From Barthelona sp. PAP020 (Eukaryota > Metamonada: BaSk clade), in the NCBI GenBank assembly GCA_040182905.1, contig JARQWU010000064.1, positions 1-42,567 on the forward strand: 42,567 bases of DNA. The letters run 5' to 3'. The notes beneath the pieces are model-generated. The model saw nothing but the letters and a program-made list of their open reading frames with translations. It was not told where the DNA came from and did no database searches. The translations under genes were made by a program, and so were the position numbers. Shown one piece after another: positions 37,737 to 42,567 of this stretch. Each line of letters opens with the position of its first letter. Position 1 is the first letter of the stretch.

Positions 37737-39302
37737 TTACACTTGTGATAACCATGATTGGAAACTTTTCAATAAAATATTGGCATTTGCTCTCATTTCA
37801 TTGATAAATTTCCCCTCATTCATTTCATCATTTTTTTTTTTAAAAGTTTTGATGACCATTTGGAGAAAATTAAAAAAAAATTCCCCAAAATATTTCAAAA
37901 GATACTTGTTTGAAAAGCAAATATGCTGTGAAAGGGGATTGAAAAGAATATGAATTGCCTCGACAACAGATATTTCATTGGAAATATTTTGACAAACATG
38001 AATCAAAATTAAAAGACTAAACCTAATTTTGCATAAATCTAAGCATTTTTTCAAACATTTGCTAAAATTTTGATAAAAGTGATGTAGTTCAAGTGTTTTC
38101 AACTGATCAATCAAGTTACAATAGCACTTATACATCTCATAAATATTTTCAACAGAATATTTCAATTTATTCAAATCTCTTTCTATTTCTTCAATGTAAC
38201 CATTCAATTGGTCAGTGAACTGATATAAATAATCCCTTAAAATTAATAAAACCAACAAAAAAATAGATTTTGAAAAGAATTCATCTGTATTTTTGCATTC
38301 CTCATTTAATTTTTGAACAAATGAAATTTCGTTCATTTGTAACCTATATGGATTGTATTTTACAAAGTTTCTACCCCATAAAGTCTCTAAAATTCCTGTG
38401 AACCTCAATTGTTTCCAAAATAGTTCGTTGTATTGATAGACATCAATTTTTGAACTTCTAACCAAATTAGCTAAATGGGTTTCCAAAGTTAATCCAAATA
38501 TATCTCTGCACACAACCAATGAATTTTGAATGCCTTTAGCTGTTTGGTTGTCTTCTTTTGATATGGACGAGGATAATCCTCTCTCCAATATACGTGGAAA
38601 ATCAATTGGAGGTGAACTTAGGGGTTCATGAACATTTCTGGAAAACACTTTTTCAGAATCAATTTTTCTTGGAATTTCCATATTTGTCAATAGTATAGTG
38701 TTAATTTGATTCTTAATTTTTGTTTGGTCAACAATTTTAACTTTTTCACTTGTATATTGTTGTTTTTTCTCATTTTCAACATTTGGAGGCTTTTTTACAT
38801 GGGGTTCATTAAAACTAACGTCTATCTCATGACTCCCATCTAAATGAATCGTTGGATCTGATTTGTCTTCAATTTCAGTATCTTCTTCCTCATCACTTAC
38901 ACAAATATCTCCTTTTAAAATGGTTTTCAATTCATTTACACTACACAATAATGGATAATTATTGAAAACAATATCAATGAAAGTTTTGTTATCATTTTCT
39001 TGTTCAAAATCAATGTTTTTCTCATTATCTTCTTCTTCTTCTTCTTCTTCTTCTTCTTCTTCTTCTTCTTCTTCATCTTCTTCATTGTATTCTTCATCAT
39101 CAAAATCCCCTTTACATGTGTCTTCTTTTGCTTGAGGAATTTGATACTGTTCAGACAATTGATTTCTATTGAAAGGTTGAATTTCTTTGCATTCAACACC
39201 ATTGTTTTTCAATATTTCATGATTTGATATCAATAAAGATTGTATCCAATTAAAAAAATCTCCTCTTTCTGCATTGCTACGTTGAGACTTGATTTGAATC
39301 AT
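37737..39302 (-). CDS. Gamma-tubulin complex component (GCP)-like protein with poly-Glu tract
   Basis: The gene encodes 521 aa from the ATG at 39302 (MIQIKSQRSNAERGDFF). Residues ~67-95 are a run of acidic residues (DFDDEEYNEED then ~16 Glu) from a TTC repeat. The region 100-270 is low complexity. The C-terminal ~250 residues are helical and resemble the GRIP2 half of GCP proteins: a YxxLFWKQLRFTGILETLWG block, then LILRDYLYQFTDQLNGYIEEIERDL, SVENIYEMYKCYCNLIDQL and FSKCLKKCLDLCKIRFSLL. GCPs nucleate microtubules as part of gamma-tubulin complexes. Sequence identity looks low, so a divergent GCP is suggested, not proved. It is divergent to the cyclin-like gene (102 bp). Confidence 0.5.
   Translation of the reverse strand: MIQIKSQRSNAERGDFFNWIQSLLISNHEILKNNGVECKEIQPFNRNQLSEQYQIPQAKEDTCKGDFDDEEYNEEDEEEEEEEEEEEEEEEDNEKNIDFEQENDNKTFIDIVFNNYPLLCSVNELKTILKGDICVSDEEEDTEIEDKSDPTIHLDGSHEIDVSFNEPHVKKPPNVENEKKQQYTSEKVKIVDQTKIKNQINTILLTNMEIPRKIDSEKVFSRNVHEPLSSPPIDFPRILERGLSSSISKEDNQTAKGIQNSLVVCRDIFGLTLETHLANLVRSSKIDVYQYNELFWKQLRFTGILETLWGRNFVKYNPYRLQMNEISFVQKLNEECKNTDEFFSKSIFLLVLLILRDYLYQFTDQLNGYIEEIERDLNKLKYSVENIYEMYKCYCNLIDQLKTLELHHFYQNFSKCLKKCLDLCKIRFSLLILIHVCQNISNEISVVEAIHILFNPLSQHICFSNKYLLKYFGEFFFNFLQMVIKTFKKKNDEMNEGKFINEMRANANILLKSFQSWLSQV
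39029..39074 (+). repeat. TTC trinucleotide microsatellite coding for poly-Glu
   Basis: Uninterrupted TTC repeats of ~46 bases lie inside the GCP-like gene. In the minus frame they read GAA and encode about 15 consecutive Glu residues. Length is likely to vary between strains, and short-read assembly may have miscounted it. Confidence 0.9.
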
Positions 39303-39404
39303 AAAAATAATTGGTATCAATTAATTTTTCACGTTAATTTGAAAACAATTGTTTGATTGATTTTATAACTTTTGAAAATAACCTCGATATTAATAATATT
39401 GGTA

Positions 39405-40445
39405 ATGTCAGAAAAAAAAGTATTCAACAAAAATCCTCAAGTGTTGGATTGTGAAATGAGTTCAAAAAAATGTGAGTATTCTTTGATATTAAGTGAAAGA
39501 GTTTCTTCAATACTGAAAACATTGCCAGACTCATCATTTATTAAAAAGAAGATTGATGAAAATGAACGTCCTGAATGGATTTTGTTAAATTCCGAATTTA
39601 AGTATAATTACACAGAATTAAGTACTCTATGCAGAAATATTTATCATACAATTTTCAATTTATATGATTTTATCAATTTTTTGAGATTTCAATTAAAACA
39701 AAAAGACTTAACCTTTGATAATACTTCTATTGTAACAGCCGCCTTATTATGTCAGCATTTTATTATTACAAGACATCAGTCATTGTGGAATAGTGTGGAG
39801 TTAATGATCTCTGCTGTTTCAATGATTGGAAATATTAGAACATATTCTCTGTCAACAGAAACAAAAGTTAAAAAATTAATTGAAGAAAGCCTAAAAGAAT
39901 ATATACGTGTATATCGTGTGAATATTAAACTACCGAAGCCGAAAATTGAAATATGCAATGAAATAATTGAAGAGTTGTTAATAATGCATAAGTTTGACAT
40001 ATATTTTAAAACTCCTTTTGAATATTTGGAAATTTTTTTGGAAGAGGAGATTTTTAAAGATTTTGATGAAGAAGTTTTGAAAGAAATTAAAACTACCATC
40101 TCCTCCTTTATTAATGATTGTTATATGCTTCCAATTCCAATTTTTTATCCAGCAAACATAATTTTTTTTGCTGCAATGTTTATGACCAATGAAAAAATGA
40201 AGTTTTTACAGGCAAATAACCAAATTTGGAGCACTTTTAGTGAAAATGAAAAGGTTGATGGATTTTGTATCATCAATATTCTTGTAACATTTTATAATGC
40301 TTTGCTTTGTGAAAAAGAGGAAAATGTGGAAGAACAAATAATAGAAACAACAGAACAGGAACAACAAGATATAATTGATAGTAAAGACCCAAATGAATTA
40401 AATGAAATCGACAACATTGACGAAATCAAAATTGATAATGATTGA
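39405..40445 (+). CDS. Cyclin-like protein
   Basis: The gene encodes 346 aa from the ATG at 39405 (MSEKKVFNKNPQVLDCEM). Two cyclin-fold regions can be read at ~75-190 (TSIVTAALLCQHFIITRHQSLWNSVELMISAVSMIG, the helix 2-3 pattern) and ~190-300 (EICNEIIEELLIMHKFDIYFKTPFEYLEIF, then FYPANIIFFAAMFMT). The second fold follows the E-x-x-IL-x-x-x-x-FD/pxxY pattern of transcription-type cyclins (C, H, K, L, T). The C-terminal ~45 residues are acidic. Such cyclins activate CDK7-9/11/12-type kinases. The subtype and partner cannot be told from sequence alone. Confidence 0.6.
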   Translation: MSEKKVFNKNPQVLDCEMSSKKCEYSLILSERVSSILKTLPDSSFIKKKIDENERPEWILLNSEFKYNYTELSTLCRNIYHTIFNLYDFINFLRFQLKQKDLTFDNTSIVTAALLCQHFIITRHQSLWNSVELMISAVSMIGNIRTYSLSTETKVKKLIEESLKEYIRVYRVNIKLPKPKIEICNEIIEELLIMHKFDIYFKTPFEYLEIFLEEEIFKDFDEEVLKEIKTTISSFINDCYMLPIPIFYPANIIFFAAMFMTNEKMKFLQANNQIWSTFSENEKVDGFCIINILVTFYNALLCEKEENVEEQIIETTEQEQQDIIDSKDPNELNEIDNIDEIKIDND

Positions 40446-40753
40446 TCAAAAGGTGATCAAATCCCATCTTTGTTTATGACTACAAAATGGTAAAGCAGAA
40501 ACAAAGAATTTCGAAGAAAAGTAAATAAATACTTATTTTTTCCTTTTACAAGAAAATTTTGGCATGCATAAACACATAGACAATTCTTTTTTTTTTTTTG
40601 AGATATTTTTTGCGATGACAAACTTTGTAAAAGATTTCTCTTCAAACAATTCACATATGATTTAATTTGAATATGCACGGAAAGATTATGTAAATGAACT
40701 TGCAAAATTCCTTGTTTTTCAAAACTCAAAGCCACACAATTTTTTCCCTTCAA
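40446..40753. other. Intergenic region with no recognised gene
   Basis: This 308-bp region lies between the cyclin-like gene and the PLB-like signal-peptide start. It is AT-rich with a T run near 40588-40599, and no protein-like frame was seen. An upstream in-frame ATG at 40694 is considered under rejected items. Confidence 0.5.
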
Positions 40754-42346
40754 ATGCAGCTCGTTCATATCTTAATTGTGCTATTAATATGTTCTATTGC
40801 AATAGCTTTGTGTGATGTTCAAACGATGAGTTTGAAAAAAGATTCTAATGGTCATTGGTATTACAGTTTCATTGAAACTTCAGAATATGTTGCTTTGGGC
40901 AAATTTTCAAATGAAGTTCAAAAAAATGGTTGGGGAGTGCTTGATATTCAAACATCAGAAGGATTTAGTGATTTAGATCAATTATATGCTGCTGGTTTCC
41001 TTGAAGGATTTTTGACTCAATCAATGGTATGGGATTATTATCATAATTTTATTGCACATACCTTTCCACATGGAGTTCCTGAAAAAGTTTTTGATTTTCT
41101 TCAAAAACAATGGGCTTTTATGATCAATTTATGTAGTACAGCTCCTAATGTTGATGATATATATTATAATGAATTATGCAAAACAAATCAACAATTTCAA
41201 GGTTTTGTTGATGGATACAATCGTGCTACTGTTGATCAAAAGTTATCTTTGATTGATTTATTCTTAATTACTTCTGAAGGTGATTTGTATGAAATTGTAC
41301 CTGCTGTTAATACCTCTGAACGTATTGATTTGAATGAATGTAATGATGAAGGAGACAAATGTCACACTTTATTGAGAGAACGCTCATCTTGCACTGCTTT
41401 TATTCGGTTGGGCATAGATGGTGAACTATTTTTTGGACATAATACTTGGTCTTATTATGCCTCTAATTTGCGAGTAAAGAAACAATTTCGTTTGAATTTG
41501 AAAAATGGTTTGTTTGAAACTGCCTACACATCTAAACCAGGTTATCTTTACTCCAAAGATGACTTTTATGTTGTTAAATCAACTCAAATGGCTGTATCTG
41601 AGACAACAAATAGTGTATTTGACAGTAGTTTATATAGTTATGTTGTTCCTGAATCTGTTCCTACATGGGCCAGGGTAATGATTGCCATGAGAGCCAGTAC
41701 TAATGGTTCAGAATGGGTCAGGTTATTTTCTTTGCATAATTCAGGCACTTATAATTCTCAATGGATGGTGTTAGATTTTAAGCAATTCAGGAATAATTCC
41801 CAAACCAATGTGTTATGGATTGTTGAAGCTACTCCTGGCAAGTGTTTCTCAGCTGATGTTTCTGATGTTTTGTTTAGAAAAAAACAATGGGCTTCATACA
41901 ATATTCCTTATTTTACCGATACTTACAATAGGTTAGGATATCCAGCCGCTAGAAAAAAATTTCATTTTGCTTTGAGTTATTGTTGTTGCCCAAGAGCTTG
42001 GATATTTAAACGTTTTTATTTTGATGACTTCACAATCGATCATTTTATGATGGCAATGAGGTATAACAAATATCAAACTGACCCCTATTCCCTTGGTGAT
42101 CCTGCTAATTCTTTGTGCTCAAGATATGACTTGAGAACCAAGCATGCTTCTGCTTTTGGTTGTTTGGATGCCAAAATTACTTCAAACAAATTAATTGAAG
42201 AAGGTGATGGAATTATTCAATGTGGTCCCACCCACGATGATCAAAAACCTTTTTCTTGGTCAGACTCTAAATTTTACAAAGAAAAACATGATGGCATGCC
42301 TAACACTTATGATTTTGGATGGGTTTTCCTTAAACAAAGATTATGA
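40754..42346 (+). CDS. Phospholipase B-like (LAMA/PLBD family) secreted hydrolase
   Basis: The gene encodes 530 aa from the ATG at 40754, chosen because it opens with a clean signal peptide (MQLVHILIVLLICSIAIALC, cleavage near residue 20). The family core follows: a GWGVLDIQTSEGFSDLDQLYAAGFLEGFLT block, the nucleophile Cys in RSSCTAFIRLGIDGE (C213), FFGHNTWSYYASNLRVKKQF, and a C-terminal SLCSRYDLRT...AFGCLDAKI with paired cysteines. These are lysosomal or secreted Ntn-fold amidases/phospholipases that mature by cleavage before the catalytic Cys. Such genes are widespread in amoebae and other protists. The length fits PLBD1/PLBD2 (~550). Confidence 0.9.
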   Translation: MQLVHILIVLLICSIAIALCDVQTMSLKKDSNGHWYYSFIETSEYVALGKFSNEVQKNGWGVLDIQTSEGFSDLDQLYAAGFLEGFLTQSMVWDYYHNFIAHTFPHGVPEKVFDFLQKQWAFMINLCSTAPNVDDIYYNELCKTNQQFQGFVDGYNRATVDQKLSLIDLFLITSEGDLYEIVPAVNTSERIDLNECNDEGDKCHTLLRERSSCTAFIRLGIDGELFFGHNTWSYYASNLRVKKQFRLNLKNGLFETAYTSKPGYLYSKDDFYVVKSTQMAVSETTNSVFDSSLYSYVVPESVPTWARVMIAMRASTNGSEWVRLFSLHNSGTYNSQWMVLDFKQFRNNSQTNVLWIVEATPGKCFSADVSDVLFRKKQWASYNIPYFTDTYNRLGYPAARKKFHFALSYCCCPRAWIFKRFYFDDFTIDHFMMAMRYNKYQTDPYSLGDPANSLCSRYDLRTKHASAFGCLDAKITSNKLIEEGDGIIQCGPTHDDQKPFSWSDSKFYKEKHDGMPNTYDFGWVFLKQRL

Positions 42347-42567
42347 ATTGATATTAAAGGCTATAAAGGTCTTTTTTATGTTTTTACAGAGATTTAAATT
42401 TTTTTTTCTTGAAAATTTAAAGTTTCCAAAATTATGATTTTAAACAAAACAACAAAAACTGTCCTGAGTAAAAATGTATGAAAAGATGTGTTCGTTTGGA
42501 AAGAGAATTCAAAAAAAAAAATTTTTTTTTTTTTTTTTTAATTTTAATGTCAAAATTAGGTTTTTCC
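42347..42567. other. 3' spacer with A11/T18 tract at the window end
   Basis: No coding frame is seen downstream of the PLB-like gene. A run of 11 As is followed directly by 18 Ts at 42511-42539. Confidence 0.7.

Noticed and set aside
39000-39227. Poly-Phe frame opposite the poly-Glu tract
   Set aside because: It is the reverse reading of the TTC/GAA microsatellite and has no independent support.
40694-40753. Upstream ATG of the PLB-like gene (20 extra residues)
   Set aside because: Starting at 40694 would bury the signal peptide behind a polar stretch; the ATG at 40754 gives a standard secretory leader.
1-42567. CRISPR arrays, transposons, viral genes
   Set aside because: I saw no spaced direct repeats, no transposase or integrase, reverse transcriptase or capsid-like frame, and no terminal inverted repeats flanking a gene.

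Overview
The window is nuclear DNA from an AT-rich, compact, intron-poor, flagellated protist. The products are eukaryotic (ER Hsp90 with a C-terminal RDEL, ubiquitin E1, PIG-P, EB1, Aquarius, NSA2, a CK1 kinase, a Clu/PH/TPR protein, an axonemal DRC2 tail). Stop codons are standard. Genes lie 50-600 bp apart on both strands. Only two introns can be shown. They are 34 and 37 nt long, sit at the extreme 5' ends of genes, and share the 3' signal CTAAT[A/T]TTTAG, with the branch-like CTAAT touching the acceptor. That fused branch/acceptor layout, the intron scarcity and short leaders that often carry TCATTT-like strings suggest a metamonad, perhaps a parabasalid. This placement is an inference; no rRNA or other marker is present to prove it.

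Layout. 1-6845: 3' end of a DRC2-like gene, a WD40/EF-hand protein like WDR49/WDR64 and a BAR-like protein, all on +; then a 1.9 kb gene-poor stretch with a tRNA-Leu(CAA) and an 87-N assembly gap. 6846-11627: PIG-P (-), a probable Nnf1-like kinetochore protein (+, apparently frameshifted beside its ATG), a coiled-coil protein (-) and GRP94 (-, with a recovered signal-peptide exon). 12045-19717: a membrane protein (+), then a minus-strand series of a 58-aa protein, an FCP/SCP-like phosphatase, a CK1 kinase with a C-terminal prenylation signal, two unknown basic/acidic proteins and NSA2 (with a recovered ATG-only first exon). 19867-28777: Clu (+), UBA1 (+), EB1 (-) and a second coiled-coil protein (+), paralogous to the one at 8117-9013. 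29193-33895: a small acidic protein, an LRRC61-like LRR protein, a P-loop ATPase with an SPxK/R-rich tail and a histone-fold protein, all on -. 33953-42346: Aquarius-like helicase (+), gamma-tubulin-complex-like protein (-), cyclin-like protein (+) and a phospholipase B-like secreted protein (+).

There is no operon logic, mobile element, CRISPR array or defence system. Several genes fall in one cellular theme, microtubules, flagellum and mitosis: DRC2, WDR49-like, EB1, GCP-like and Nnf1-like, with a cyclin-like gene nearby. A secretory set is also present: GRP94, PIG-P and the PLB-like protein. The most useful new observations are the two mini-introns, the two probable frameshifts (7428-7430 and 28754-28760), the coiled-coil paralogue pair, and the lipid-anchor signal on the CK1 kinase. 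I found no clear evidence of an entirely new multi-gene system.
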